The notes: generated by a model not told the origin, from the sequence alone. Positions 50,505 through 60,342 are shown, counted from the stretch's first letter. The stretch: DNA of 64,000 bases from Pseudoxanthomonas sp. (GCF_027498035.1 NZ_CP114978.1:1116001-1180000); one strand, 5' to 3'. Translations and numbers: made by a program.

Positions 50505-52754
50505 TCATTCTCCTGGCGTGGGTGGTGTGTTGCGGTCGGTGGAAAGGGATTGCGGCGCCTGAGTGGGCGCGATGGCGATGGCCGGGCGCAGGGCCGCGTT
50601 GCCGCTGATCCGTTGTTCGACGATGCCCGCGGCCCGGGCCGCGGCGATGCGCCGGGCGGCCTGCCCGGGATCGCCCAGGGCTACCAGGGTCTGGGCGTTG
50701 TACAGCGCGACCTCGCCAGGCTCGCTGCCCAGCGCCTCGGCACGGGCCATCAATTGCCGCGCCAGTGCCGGTTGCCCCAGGTTGGCCTGATACCAGGCCA
50801 GCGCCGCCAGCACCTTGGCGTCGTCGGCCTTGATTTCGACGTAGCGCTGGGCCCGCTCGGCCGCCTGGGCGAAGGCCTGCTTCGCCTGGCGTGTGCTGGC
50901 CGGGTCAGCCAGTTCAGCCTGGGCCAGGTTGCCCCAGGTGACGTAGTCCGACGGATCCATCTGCACGGCGCGCCGCTGCAGCTCCACCGCTTCGGCGTAC
51001 CGCCCGGACAGGTACTTGATCTCGCCCAGGTTGGTCAGCGCGACATAGCCCGGCTCGATCGCCAGCGACCGGACCAGTGCGCGCTCGGCGTCCTGGACCT
51101 GGCCCGCGGTCAGGTAGACGCCTCCCAGGTAGCTCCACAACAGCGCGTTGTCCGGCTGTAGCGCCACCGCCTTGCGATAGGACGCGATGGCCGCGGGCAG
51201 GTCCGAGGCCAGGAACTGCCGGTAGCCGATCTGGGCGTGGATGCTGCCATCGCCGGGGCGCAGCGCCAGCGCCCGGTCGAAGTAGTCCATCGCCAGCGCA
51301 GTGCGCCCCTGGTCGGCATGCATGATCGCGATGCCGGTGTACGCCGCGGCCCGGCTGGAAGGATCGGATTCGGCCTTGAGGTAGTACTCCACCGCCTTCC
51401 CCTCGTCGCCCTGGGCCTGGTGCAACTCGGCCAGGGCCAGGTTGACTTCGCTCATGCCCGGATCCATCGCCCGGGCCTGCTCGCAGCTGGTGCGGGCACG
51501 GACCAGCGCGGTGGCATCGCGACGGTTGACGAAGTCGGCGACCTGGGCGCGGCAGATCCCGGCCTGGGCGCGCGAGAAATCCCGGTCGGCGGCCAGGGCC
51601 TGGCTGAACAGCGCTACTGCATTCGCGGAGCCGGCCTGCGGGTCCGGCCGCGACAACTGCTCCAGGCCGCGCAGATAGGCATCGAAGGCGACCACGTCGC
51701 GGGTCGGTTCCAGCCGCCTGGCGATGGCTTCGCGTCGCTGCGGGAACGCGCCGGTCAGCGCGCGGACCACTTCATTGGCGATTTCGACCTGGGTGTCGAA
51801 CACGCCGGCCAGTTCGCGGTCGTAGCCGTGGCTCCACAGCGTGTAGCCGGTCGCGCAGTCGAATAGGCGGGCGTTGATCCGCACGCGCCGGCCTTCACGT
51901 CGGACGCTGACGTCCAACACCGTGGAAACCGCCAGCAGCGCGCCCAGCGCCTTCACATCGCCCCGCTGCGCGGCCACCGCCGCCGGCGAAACCGGTGCGG
52001 CGACCGTCAACCCCTTCACGCCGGCCAGCGCGTCCTGCATCTCCAGCGCCAGGCCCTCGGTGAAGTAGTCGTTGTCGCGGCCCCCACCCAGGTTGGCGAA
52101 CGGCATCACGGCGATGGACGGATCGCGCGGCGGCGTGGTGCGATGCTCCCGCCACCACCATGCACCCGCCGCGAGCACCACCAGCACGGCAGCCAGCGCT
52201 GGCCAGCGCCAGCGGGACGCACCACGCCACCGGTTTCCGGCAGCCGACCCGACTACAGCCGGGTGCGGCTCGATCGCCTCTCCATCGACTGCGACTGCCG
52301 CCGCCAGGCCTGCCGGCGCATCGGCCGCCGTGTCCTGCGGTGGCATGGGTGGGAGCGCGTCGCCATCCGCCGCGGCCGGCAGCCGGCTGTCCTGCTGCGG
52401 TTCGCCGACGACAAGCTCGCCGATGAAGCGATAGCCCAACGCATGCTGGGTCTGGATGAAGCGCGGATGCTGGGCCTGGTCGTCCAGGACGGTGCGCAGC
52501 TGGGCGATGGCCCGGGTCAGCACGCCCGGGGTGACGTGCCGGTGCCCCCAGACCTGGTCCAGCAGCTGGTCACGCGGCACCAGCGCATCGGCCTGGCGGA
52601 GCAGTTCCAACAGCACGGCGAAGGCCTTGGGTTCGAGCAGTTGCAGCTGTCCGCCACGCACCAGAGTGTGGGCCGAGGCATCCACCACCACGTCGGCGAA
52701 GCGGTAGCGCTCGCCCGGGTGCGTGCCCGTGCTGGTGACCTCGGACGATCCCAT
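50505..52754 (-). CDS. CadC-like transmembrane transcriptional regulator with TolB-like and TPR domains
   Basis: This 749-aa protein has four parts. An OmpR-type winged helix (about 14–110; RFADVVVDASAHTLVRGGQL, RDQLLDQVWGHRHVTPGVLT) binds DNA. An acidic linker and one TM (about 185–205, WPALAAVLVVLAAGAWWW) follow, then a FlgO/TolB-N-like domain (SIAVMPFANLGGGRDNDYFT to VRALTG) and about eight TPR repeats (about 400–720). This layout places the sensor in the periplasm and the DNA-binding domain in the cytoplasm, as in CadC/ToxR. GAGGA fits the ATG at 52754 better than a GTG 6 bp upstream. It is divergent from the 214-aa gene at 52899. Confidence 0.8.
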   Translation of the reverse strand: MGSSEVTSTGTHPGERYRFADVVVDASAHTLVRGGQLQLLEPKAFAVLLELLRQADALVPRDQLLDQVWGHRHVTPGVLTRAIAQLRTVLDDQAQHPRFIQTQHALGYRFIGELVVGEPQQDSRLPAAADGDALPPMPPQDTAADAPAGLAAAVAVDGEAIEPHPAVVGSAAGNRWRGASRWRWPALAAVLVVLAAGAWWWREHRTTPPRDPSIAVMPFANLGGGRDNDYFTEGLALEMQDALAGVKGLTVAAPVSPAAVAAQRGDVKALGALLAVSTVLDVSVRREGRRVRINARLFDCATGYTLWSHGYDRELAGVFDTQVEIANEVVRALTGAFPQRREAIARRLEPTRDVVAFDAYLRGLEQLSRPDPQAGSANAVALFSQALAADRDFSRAQAGICRAQVADFVNRRDATALVRARTSCEQARAMDPGMSEVNLALAELHQAQGDEGKAVEYYLKAESDPSSRAAAYTGIAIMHADQGRTALAMDYFDRALALRPGDGSIHAQIGYRQFLASDLPAAIASYRKAVALQPDNALLWSYLGGVYLTAGQVQDAERALVRSLAIEPGYVALTNLGEIKYLSGRYAEAVELQRRAVQMDPSDYVTWGNLAQAELADPASTRQAKQAFAQAAERAQRYVEIKADDAKVLAALAWYQANLGQPALARQLMARAEALGSEPGEVALYNAQTLVALGDPGQAARRIAAARAAGIVEQRISGNAALRPAIAIAPTQAPQSLSTDRNTPPTPGE

Positions 52755-52898
52755 CGGCACTTCCTCACGATTCCCTCATGGACCTGCGCGAAGGCAGGCA
52801 CAAGGCTCGTCCGTCCCTCATGACGGCCCGGGGCGCCAGCAGCAGTCTGTGTCCACGCCGGAATCGCCGGCGCCCAACCGCCAAGGGAGCACCTATCA

Positions 52899-53543
52899 AT
52901 GAACACCAACGCAAATTCCCTGTCGCCCCTGCCACGCCTGCTGGCCCTGGAACCAGCCACCGGCCAGGCCCGTCGCCGCCACGTCGGCCGCGCCCGCCTG
53001 GACAGCGTGGCCCTGGACAACTTCAACGACCTGCTGCGGCGCCTGGGCTGGTCGGGCGCGCCCCTGCAGCACGACCAGATCGCCAGTGCCGCCCGCGAAC
53101 TGGTCGATGCCCGCCACCCCGGGACGCCGGACTGCATCGTCCAGCGCATGCACCGGGCCGAGGTCCTGGCGCGGATGGCCACCGACACCGCCTGGGAGAT
53201 TCCCGACCAGGCCCGGCCTGCCCTGGAGGCGGTCCTGGCCTACACCCACCGGCATGACGGGCTGATCCCGGGCTGGGTCCCGCAGGTGGGACACCTGGAC
53301 GAGGCCATCGTCATCGACACCGCCCTGCCCCAGCTGGCGCGCGAGCTGGACAGCTATGCGGGCTTCTGCCGCGTGCGCCAGGCCGAGGCCTGGTTGCGCG
53401 GTTGTGCGGAGGAAGCCGTCCCCTTGCGCCGTGCCGAGTGGGAAGCCGCGCGCGACACACCGGGGATGCGGCGCCGGCAGCGCGAGCAGGTCATCGCCTC
53501 CAGCTACGCGCCACCACCGGCAGTGCTGTTCCGCGTGCACTGA
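52899..53543 (+). CDS. Uncharacterised protein with a DUF1232/YkvA-like patch (214 aa)
   Basis: No signal peptide or TM is evident. The middle part ALEAVLAYTHRHDGLIPGWV continues PQVGHLDEAIVIDTAL (about 108–143). This resembles the DUF1232 motif pattern L-I-P-D-x-x-P-x-x-G-x-x-D-D, with the PD changed to PG. The C-terminus is Arg/Glu-rich and helical, ending AVLFRVH. It is transcribed divergently from the CadC-like regulator across 144 bp, so it may be its target gene. DUF1232 has no settled function; the match is weak and read by eye. Confidence 0.6.
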   Translation: MNTNANSLSPLPRLLALEPATGQARRRHVGRARLDSVALDNFNDLLRRLGWSGAPLQHDQIASAARELVDARHPGTPDCIVQRMHRAEVLARMATDTAWEIPDQARPALEAVLAYTHRHDGLIPGWVPQVGHLDEAIVIDTALPQLARELDSYAGFCRVRQAEAWLRGCAEEAVPLRRAEWEAARDTPGMRRRQREQVIASSYAPPPAVLFRVH

Positions 53544-53588
53544 ATCGCCGGAGTCGGCCAGTTGCCGTTCCTGCCGAATGAGCCATCC

Positions 53589-53631
53589 CCCGCCCCTTCC
53601 CCCCGCAACAAGCGGCGGGAGAAGGGGCGGG
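53589..53631. repeat. Long imperfect GC-rich inverted repeat
   Basis: CCCGCCCCTTC (53589–53599) pairs with GAAGGGGCGGG (53621–53631), with an inner CCCCGC/GCGG stem around AACAA. It lies 45 bp after the 214-aa gene and may act as a terminator without U tract or as a REP-like element. Confidence 0.6.
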
Positions 53632-53819
53632 TCTCAGGTTGGGAAGACAGTTGCCCATATTTCGGGTTCGCTGCTCCACGCATCGGGCAGGGCCATCCCC
53701 GACAAGCCATGCGCCGGGGGATTGGGCAGGAATGCCAGCCCTGTCGCATGCGGCCCGCGTGCCTCGCGCCGTCATGTCAAGCCTCGTTTGCCTCCGCCGC
53801 CTTGCGTACACTGACCCGG

Positions 53820-56800
53820 ATGTCATCGCGCTTCATCCACCTGCACCTGCACACCGAATTCTCGCTGGCGGATTCGACCATCCGCGTACCCGAGAAGCCG
53901 GACGAAGGCTTCCCGGCCAAGGCCAAGCGGCCCAACCTGGTGAGCGCCGCGGTGCAGCTGCAGATGCCGGCGCTGGCGGTCACCGACCGCAACAACCTGT
54001 TCGCGCTGGTCAAGTACTACAAATCCTGCGAGGCGGTCGGCATCAAGCCCATCGCCGGCGCCGACGTGAGCATCGTCGAGGAAGACGGCACGCCCTGGGC
54101 GATCACCCTGCTGTGCCGCGACCACGGCGGCTACCTGACCCTGTCGCGCCTGCTGACGCGCGCGTGGATGGAAGGCCACCGCACCGACGGCGTGGCGATC
54201 GACCCAGCCTGGCTGCGCGACGACACCAGCGGCCTGTTCGGCATCATCGGCCGCAACAGCCAGGCCGGGCGCCTGGCGTTCGGCAACCGCCACGACCTGG
54301 CCGAGCAGAACCTGGCCGACTGGCAACGCGCCTTCGGCGACAACCTGCACCTGGAACTGACCCGCACCGGCCGCGAGGGCGAGGAAGCGTTCAACGCCTT
54401 CGCCCTGCACGCTGCCGCGGCGCGCGGCCTGCCGGTGGTGGCCAGCAACGATGTGCGCTTCCTGGAGCCTGCCGGCTTCGACGCGCACGAAGCGCGCGTG
54501 TGCATTTCCTCCGGCCGGGTGCTGGACGATCCGCGTCGCCCGCGCGACTACAGCGCCGAGCAATACCTCAAGTCCGCCGAGCAGATGTCCGAACTGTTCG
54601 CCGACGTGCCCGATGCGATCGACAACACCTGGGGCCTGGCACAGCGCTGCAACATCGAGCTGCGGCTGGGCACCTACTTCCTGCCTGCCTATCCGGTGCC
54701 GGACGACGAGACGCTGGACAGCTGGATCCGCAGCGAATCGCGCCGCGGCCTGGACGCGCGCCTGGAAAAGAATCCGCTGGCCGAAGGCAAGACGCGCCAG
54801 GACTACGTGGACCGGCTCGAATTCGAGCTGGACACCATCATCAAGATGGGTTTCCCCGGCTACTTTTTGATCGTGGCCGACTTCATCCAGTGGGGAAAGA
54901 ACCAGGGCATTCCGATCGGTCCTGGCCGTGGTTCCGGTGCCGGCTCGCTGGTGGCCTGGGCGCTGCAGATCACCGACCTGGACCCGCTGCCGTACAACCT
55001 GCTGTTCGAGCGATTCCTCAATCCCGAACGCGTGTCGATGCCCGACTTCGACATCGACTTCTGCATGGACCGCCGCGAAGAGGTCATCGACTACGTCGCG
55101 CGCAAGTATGGCCGCGACCGCGTCAGCCAGATCATCACCTACGGCACCATGGCGGCCAAGGCCGTGGTGCGCGATACCGGCCGCGTGCTGGGCTTCCCGT
55201 ACGGCCTCGTCGACGGCGTAGCCAAGCTGATCCCCAACATCCTGGGCATCACGCTCAAGGACGTGATGGGCGAAGGCAAGGAAGGCACCAGCTCGGAAAT
55301 GGCCTCGGGCGAGCTGATCCAGCGCTATCACGACGAGGACGACGTCCGCGACCTGATGGACCTGGCCCGCCAGCTGGAAGACCTCACCCGCAACGCCGGC
55401 AAGCACGCCGGCGGCGTGGTGATCGCACCCTCGCCGCTGTCCGATTTCAGCCCGCTGTTCGCCGAACACGACGAAGGCATGCTGGGCAAGAACCCGGTCA
55501 CCCAGTTCGACAAGGACGACGTGGAAGCCGTGGGCCTGGTGAAGTTCGACTTCCTCGGCCTGCGCACGCTGACCATCATCGACTGGGCAGTGAAAGCCAT
55601 CAACGTGCGCCACGAACGCGCGGGCATCCCGCCGGTCGATATCGCCGCGCTGCCGCTGGACGACAAGCCGACCTACACCGGCATCTTCGCCAACGGCAAC
55701 ACCGGCGCGGTGTTCCAGTTCGAATCCTCGGGCATGCGCCGCCTGCTCAAGGACGCCCGGCCGGACCGCTTCGAAGACCTGATCGCGCTGGTGTCGCTGT
55801 ACCGCCCCGGCCCGATGGACCTGATCCCTTCCTTCAACGCGCGTAAGCACGGGCAGGAAGAGATCATCTACCCCGACCCGCGCACCGAAGCGATCCTGAA
55901 AGACACCTACGGCATCATGGTGTACCAGGAGCAGGTCATGCAGATGGCGCAGATCGTCGGCGGCTACTCGCTGGGCGGCGCCGACCTGCTGCGCCGCGCG
56001 ATGGGCAAGAAGGTGCCGGCCGAAATGGCCAAGCACCGCGAGATCTTCCGCACCGGCGCGGCCGAAGGCGGCGTCGACGGTCCGAAGGCCGACGAAATCT
56101 TCGACCTGATGGAGAAGTTCGCCGGCTACGGCTTCAACAAGTCGCACGCCGCCGCCTACGCGCTGGTCAGCTACCAGACCGCGTGGCTCAAGCGCCATTA
56201 CCCCGCCGAGTTCATCGCCGCCACGCTGTCCTCGGACATGGACAACACCGACAAGGTGGTCGGCTTCCTGGCCGAGGCGCGCGGGCTGGAGCTGGACGTC
56301 CTGCCGCCCGTGGTCAACCACTCCGATTACATGTTCGTGGCGACCGATGCCAAAACGGTGCGCTACGGCCTGGGGGCGATCAAGGGCGTCGGCCAGGGCG
56401 CGTGCGAGGCGATCGTGGCCGAGCGCAAGGCCGGCGGCGAATTCCGCAACCTGCTGGATTTCTGCAAGCGCGTCGGCTCGGCCAAGCTCAACCGGCGCAC
56501 CCTGGAAGCCATGATCAACGCCGGTGCGCTGGATGAGTTGGGCCGCAACCGCGCCTCGCTGATGCTGCAGCTGCCCGAGGTGATGAAGGCAGTCGACCAG
56601 CTTGCCAAGAACCGCAACGCCGGCATCGTCGACATGTTCGGCTCCAGCGCGGCGGGCGACGACATCCACATCGAGCTGGCCGAATGCGACGAAGCGCCGC
56701 TGGCGCACAAGCTGCAGGCCGAACGCGACACGCTGGGCCATTACCTGTCCGGCCATCCGATGGACCCGTATCGCGAGGACCTCAAGGCACTGGTCGGCAA

Positions 56801-57389
56801 CGACCTGGGCAGCCTGGAGGCCATCGTCGGCAACCCGTTCAACGGCGGCGGTGGCGGCGAGAAGAAATGGCGCCCCGGCGTGGTCGCAGTGCTGGCCGGC
56901 AAGGTCGTGGCCGTGCGCCAGAAGGGCGACAGCCAGAGCTTCGTCACCCTGGAAGACGGCCGCGGCCGGGTGGAATGCAGCGCGTTCTCCGATGCGATGG
57001 GCGAGTTCGGCCACCTGCTCACCCGCGACCGCATCCTGGTGGTCAAGGGCGACCTGCGCGAAGACGAATTCAACGGCGGCTACGCGCTGCGCCTGCGCCA
57101 CTGCTGGGATTACAGCCAGCTGGTGCAGCAGGCTCAGAAGCTCTCGATGCGCCTGGACCTGCGCGTACCCGGCGTGCTGGAGCGGATCGAAACGCTGCTG
57201 GCCGAACGCCGCGCCGGCAGCACCAGCCTGCGCATGGACCTGCTGCTGCCCGGCGGCGTGGCCGGCATGCTGGAGATCAACGGCGACCACGCCGTGCGCG
57301 TGGATGCCGACCTGGTCGGCACGCTGCGCGAGCTGCCCGGCGTGCGTACGGTCAAGATGACCATGGACAAGCGCCCCTGGGCGCACTGA
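53820..57389 (+). CDS. dnaE: DNA polymerase III alpha subunit
   Basis: DnaE is the replicative polymerase. The 1,189-aa product starts MSSRFIHLHLHTEFSLADST, the PHP domain (about 1–275). It continues with the palm and its catalytic aspartates PDFDIDF (about 408–414), GPGRGSGAGSLVAWAL, and fingers with GIMVYQEQVMQMAQ. Helix-hairpin-helix, an OB fold (VVAVLAGKVVAVRQKGDSQS, about 1,020–1,090) and a C-terminal tau-binding part follow. A much longer upstream frame is not family-like. A TACACT hexamer ends 8 bp before the ATG. Confidence 0.97.
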   Translation: MSSRFIHLHLHTEFSLADSTIRVPEKPDEGFPAKAKRPNLVSAAVQLQMPALAVTDRNNLFALVKYYKSCEAVGIKPIAGADVSIVEEDGTPWAITLLCRDHGGYLTLSRLLTRAWMEGHRTDGVAIDPAWLRDDTSGLFGIIGRNSQAGRLAFGNRHDLAEQNLADWQRAFGDNLHLELTRTGREGEEAFNAFALHAAAARGLPVVASNDVRFLEPAGFDAHEARVCISSGRVLDDPRRPRDYSAEQYLKSAEQMSELFADVPDAIDNTWGLAQRCNIELRLGTYFLPAYPVPDDETLDSWIRSESRRGLDARLEKNPLAEGKTRQDYVDRLEFELDTIIKMGFPGYFLIVADFIQWGKNQGIPIGPGRGSGAGSLVAWALQITDLDPLPYNLLFERFLNPERVSMPDFDIDFCMDRREEVIDYVARKYGRDRVSQIITYGTMAAKAVVRDTGRVLGFPYGLVDGVAKLIPNILGITLKDVMGEGKEGTSSEMASGELIQRYHDEDDVRDLMDLARQLEDLTRNAGKHAGGVVIAPSPLSDFSPLFAEHDEGMLGKNPVTQFDKDDVEAVGLVKFDFLGLRTLTIIDWAVKAINVRHERAGIPPVDIAALPLDDKPTYTGIFANGNTGAVFQFESSGMRRLLKDARPDRFEDLIALVSLYRPGPMDLIPSFNARKHGQEEIIYPDPRTEAILKDTYGIMVYQEQVMQMAQIVGGYSLGGADLLRRAMGKKVPAEMAKHREIFRTGAAEGGVDGPKADEIFDLMEKFAGYGFNKSHAAAYALVSYQTAWLKRHYPAEFIAATLSSDMDNTDKVVGFLAEARGLELDVLPPVVNHSDYMFVATDAKTVRYGLGAIKGVGQGACEAIVAERKAGGEFRNLLDFCKRVGSAKLNRRTLEAMINAGALDELGRNRASLMLQLPEVMKAVDQLAKNRNAGIVDMFGSSAAGDDIHIELAECDEAPLAHKLQAERDTLGHYLSGHPMDPYREDLKALVGNDLGSLEAIVGNPFNGGGGGEKKWRPGVVAVLAGKVVAVRQKGDSQSFVTLEDGRGRVECSAFSDAMGEFGHLLTRDRILVVKGDLREDEFNGGYALRLRHCWDYSQLVQQAQKLSMRLDLRVPGVLERIETLLAERRAGSTSLRMDLLLPGGVAGMLEINGDHAVRVDADLVGTLRELPGVRTVKMTMDKRPWAH

Positions 57390-57457
57390 CCGACCGATCC
57401 CGTGCGTCCAACGACGGCGGCGCTGCTTCACTCCCCTCCTGAACTCCCTATCTCGCC

Positions 57458-58324
57458 ATGCGTTATCTCGTCCCGTGTTTCTGTCTCCTGCTGCTGGCCG
57501 CGTGTAGCCAGTCACCACAGCGCTTCCGCTTCGACAACCCAGGCACCCAGGCACTTGCCATGCAGGTGGATGGCAAGCCGCAGACCATCCCCGCGCATGC
57601 GGAGCTGGTCATCGACCTGGCTCCCGGCGCCCATACCCTGGAAACCAGCCAGCTCGGCCGCGTGCCTTTCGTGGTGTATGCCGGGCATGACGGCGCGCTG
57701 GTCAATCCCACCCTGTCCGACTACGTGCTGGTCGACGAGGTCTACTGGACCGATGCCGCCAGGCCCGTCGAATTCGCCGGCACGGACAAGGTGCAGGTGC
57801 AGGGCGTCGAAGTGACCGGGCGCTTCGGCCTGACCCATGCGCTGTTCATCGACAAGGACTGGGATTTCGACGTGCATGTGCCGTTCCCGGAAACCGCCAG
57901 CGCCCCTGCCGTGGATGCCTCCGGTGGCCGCCGCATGCGCAAGATCTTTGCCCCGGACGACTTTGTCGCCTATTACGAAGCCACCCACGACGCGCCAGGA
58001 TATTTCGCCGCCCACCGGCCCGCCGACTGGCAGGCGCCGGTGCGTTCGGCATCATCCGAAGCCCCCCGCCTGCCAGCGCTGGCGCCGATCTACGAACCCC
58101 ATGCCACGGCCATGCGCAAGCTGGTGGACGACTACCTGCACGCCACCGATCCCGCCGAGCAGCAGCGCCTGCGCAAAGCCTATGTGCCGACCCAGATCGC
58201 CTTCACCCACGCCACCGCGAGCCTGGGTCCGGACTTGCCGGTGATCGAGCACACCCGGATGAATGACTTCGTCACCGGCGTCAGCCGGGTCATGAACAGC
58301 GCAGCGCTTGTCACGCCCCGTTGA
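57458..58324 (+). CDS. Uncharacterised lipoprotein (288 aa)
   Basis: It begins MRYLVPCFCLLLLAACSQSP; LAAC is a lipobox with Cys at about residue 16, so the protein is probably lipid-anchored. The mature part has a beta-rich first half (RFRFDNPGTQALAMQVDGKP, IDLAPGAHTLET) and a second half with Tyr/Asp-rich YYEATHDAPGYFAAHRP and a helical C-terminus. No family is recognised. It sits between dnaE and accA on the same strand, with 67 and 84 bp gaps. Confidence 0.7.
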   Translation: MRYLVPCFCLLLLAACSQSPQRFRFDNPGTQALAMQVDGKPQTIPAHAELVIDLAPGAHTLETSQLGRVPFVVYAGHDGALVNPTLSDYVLVDEVYWTDAARPVEFAGTDKVQVQGVEVTGRFGLTHALFIDKDWDFDVHVPFPETASAPAVDASGGRRMRKIFAPDDFVAYYEATHDAPGYFAAHRPADWQAPVRSASSEAPRLPALAPIYEPHATAMRKLVDDYLHATDPAEQQRLRKAYVPTQIAFTHATASLGPDLPVIEHTRMNDFVTGVSRVMNSAALVTPR

Positions 58325-58408
58325 GCGGCCAGCCTTCCGGACGGCCGCGTACGGGCCCGGAATCGGCATTCGGCTAAACTCCCTTCCTTACGTTCACCAC
58401 GGCTTGTC

Positions 58409-59368
58409 ATGAACCCGAACTACCTCGACTTCGAGCAACCCATCGCCGACCTGGAAGCCAAGATCCAGGAGCTGCGCAGCGCCAGCGCCGGCCCGGCGGT
58501 CAATGTCGATACCGAAGTGCGTGCCCTGCAGGACAAGCTGCGCGTGCGCACCGCCCAGATCTTCCGCGACCTGACGCCCTGGCAGGTTTCGCAGCTGTCG
58601 CGCCACCCGGCCCGTCCCTACACCGCCGACTACATCAAGGTGTTCTGCGACGAGTTCCAGGAACTGGCCGGCGACCGCGCCTTCTCCGACGACAAGGCAA
58701 TCATCGGCGGCCTGGGTCGCATCAACGGCCGCGCGGTGATGATCATCGGCCACCAGAAGGGCCGCGCCACCAAGGAAAAGATCCTGCGCAACTTCGGCAT
58801 GCCCAAGCCGGAGGGTTACCGCAAGGCGCTGCGCCTGATGAAGATGGCCGAACGTTTCGGCCTGCCGATCCTGACCCTGATCGACACCGCCGGCGCCTGG
58901 CCGGGCATCGACGCCGAAGAGCGCGGCCAGTCCGAGGCCATCGCCCGTAACCTGATCGAGATGGCCGAGCTGAAGGTGCCGATCATCTGCACCGTGATCG
59001 GCGAAGGTGGCTCCGGCGGCGCGCTGGCCATCGGCGTGGGCGACCGCACGATCATGCTCGAATACAGCACCTACTCGGTGATCACCCCCGAAGGCTGCGC
59101 CTCGATCCTGTGGAAGGATGCCGGCAAGGCCAAGGACGCAGCCGAGCAGCTCGGCCTGACCGCCAAGCGCCTGCACGGCCTGGGCCTGGTCGACAAGGTC
59201 GTGCGCGAACCCACCGGCGGCGCCCACCGCAATCCGCGCGCCATGGCCACGCGCCTGAAGGCCGTGCTGGTCGGCGAACTGGAAGCGATGGACAACGTGC
59301 CGGTCGACTCGCTGCTGCAGCGCCGTTACGAACGCCTGCGCGGCTACGGCGCCTACGAAGTCGCCTGA
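58409..59368 (+). CDS. accA: Acetyl-CoA carboxylase carboxyltransferase subunit alpha
   Basis: AccA with AccD transfers carboxyl from biotin to acetyl-CoA to make malonyl-CoA. The 319-aa product begins MNPNYLDFEQPIADLEAKIQ. HPARPYTADYIKVFCDEFQE, GRATKEKILRNFGMPKPEGYRKA, TLIDTAGAWPGIDAEERGQS and CTVIGEGGSGGALAIGVGD form the oxyanion and biotin sites. SVITPEGCASILWKD follows. Complete; a TAAACT hexamer at about 58373 may be its -10 box. dnaE–accA linkage is conserved. Confidence 0.97.
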   Translation: MNPNYLDFEQPIADLEAKIQELRSASAGPAVNVDTEVRALQDKLRVRTAQIFRDLTPWQVSQLSRHPARPYTADYIKVFCDEFQELAGDRAFSDDKAIIGGLGRINGRAVMIIGHQKGRATKEKILRNFGMPKPEGYRKALRLMKMAERFGLPILTLIDTAGAWPGIDAEERGQSEAIARNLIEMAELKVPIICTVIGEGGSGGALAIGVGDRTIMLEYSTYSVITPEGCASILWKDAGKAKDAAEQLGLTAKRLHGLGLVDKVVREPTGGAHRNPRAMATRLKAVLVGELEAMDNVPVDSLLQRRYERLRGYGAYEVA

Positions 59369-59553
59369 GCCTGTGTTGCGCTCCCCTGCGTCGATGTCAG
59401 GCTGACTCGGCGCGGAATCCGGGAGCACCCCGCCCGCCATGCAAGGGAACCTGCAGGCGGGCCACCGGTCAGTGACCGGTGCGTTCCACATCCACCTGGG
59501 CCGCGCGATCCGCCACGATCCGCACCGCCCGCCAGACCGGAGTGTCTTGCCGC

Positions 59554-60303
59554 ATGAGCCCCATCCTCGTTCTGTCGATCCTGCTGCAGATCGCCTGCTG
59601 CGTGCACGTCGTGCGCAGCGGCCGGCCGCTGTACTGGATGCTGTTCCTGATGATGTTTTCGTACCTGGCAGTGCTGGTGTACGTGGTCGCCGCGGTCATC
59701 CCCGACCTGCGCGCCGGCCCGTCCGGCCAGCGCGCCATGCGCAAGGTCCGCAACCAGCTGGACCCGGGCCGCGGCGCACGCGCCGCCAGCCGCCAGCTGC
59801 AGGTCGCCGACACACCGGAAAATCGCCGCCGCCTGGCCGAAGAGAGCCTGCGCACCGGTGATTTCGCCAGCGCCGAAGTGGCCTATCGCGGCGCCCTGAA
59901 AGGCCTGTATGCCGACGACCCCGACCTGATGCTCGGCCTGGCCCAGGCGCAGCATGGACTCGGCCAACCCGCCGATGCGCTGCAGACCCTGCAGTCGATG
60001 TGGTCGGCAAACCCCAACTATCGTTCGCATGAGGCCGACCTGCTGCACGCCCGCGTGCTGGCCGACACCGGCGCACTGGAAGAAGCCCTGCAGCGTTTCG
60101 ACAGCGTCGCGCGCGGCTACCCCGGCGAAGAAGCACGCGTGCGCTACGGCCAGCTGCTGCGCCAGGGTGGCCACAACACCCAGGCCGCCGAACAGTTCCG
60201 CGAAAGCCTGCAGCGTTCGCAGACCGCGCCCGGCTATTACAAGCGCGAACAGAAAACCTGGCTGGACATCGCCAAGCGTGAGCTGGCCGCGATCGGCGGC
60301 TGA
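59554..60303 (+). CDS. Membrane-anchored TPR protein, uncharacterised
   Basis: This 249-aa protein starts MSPILVLSILLQIACCVHVV, a first TM, then a second (YWMLFLMMFSYLAVLVYVVA, about 27–46). A soluble part with about four TPR-like helix pairs (EESLRTGDFASAEVAYRGAL, LLHARVLADTGALEEALQRF and others, about 95–230) follows. The first two TMs resemble the short PLDc_N-type module of other bacteria. It follows accA after 185 bp. Likely a protein–protein scaffold; partner unknown. Confidence 0.7.
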   Translation: MSPILVLSILLQIACCVHVVRSGRPLYWMLFLMMFSYLAVLVYVVAAVIPDLRAGPSGQRAMRKVRNQLDPGRGARAASRQLQVADTPENRRRLAEESLRTGDFASAEVAYRGALKGLYADDPDLMLGLAQAQHGLGQPADALQTLQSMWSANPNYRSHEADLLHARVLADTGALEEALQRFDSVARGYPGEEARVRYGQLLRQGGHNTQAAEQFRESLQRSQTAPGYYKREQKTWLDIAKRELAAIGG

Positions 60304-60342
60304 GCCGTCGAACGCTTCGCACATGCAGCGCTGCATCTTCCT

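Noticed and set aside
53823..57554. Open frame of 1,243 codons on the minus strand opposite dnaE
   Set aside because: Composition is typical of an antisense frame of a high-GC gene, and dnaE on the plus strand is complete and motif-rich.
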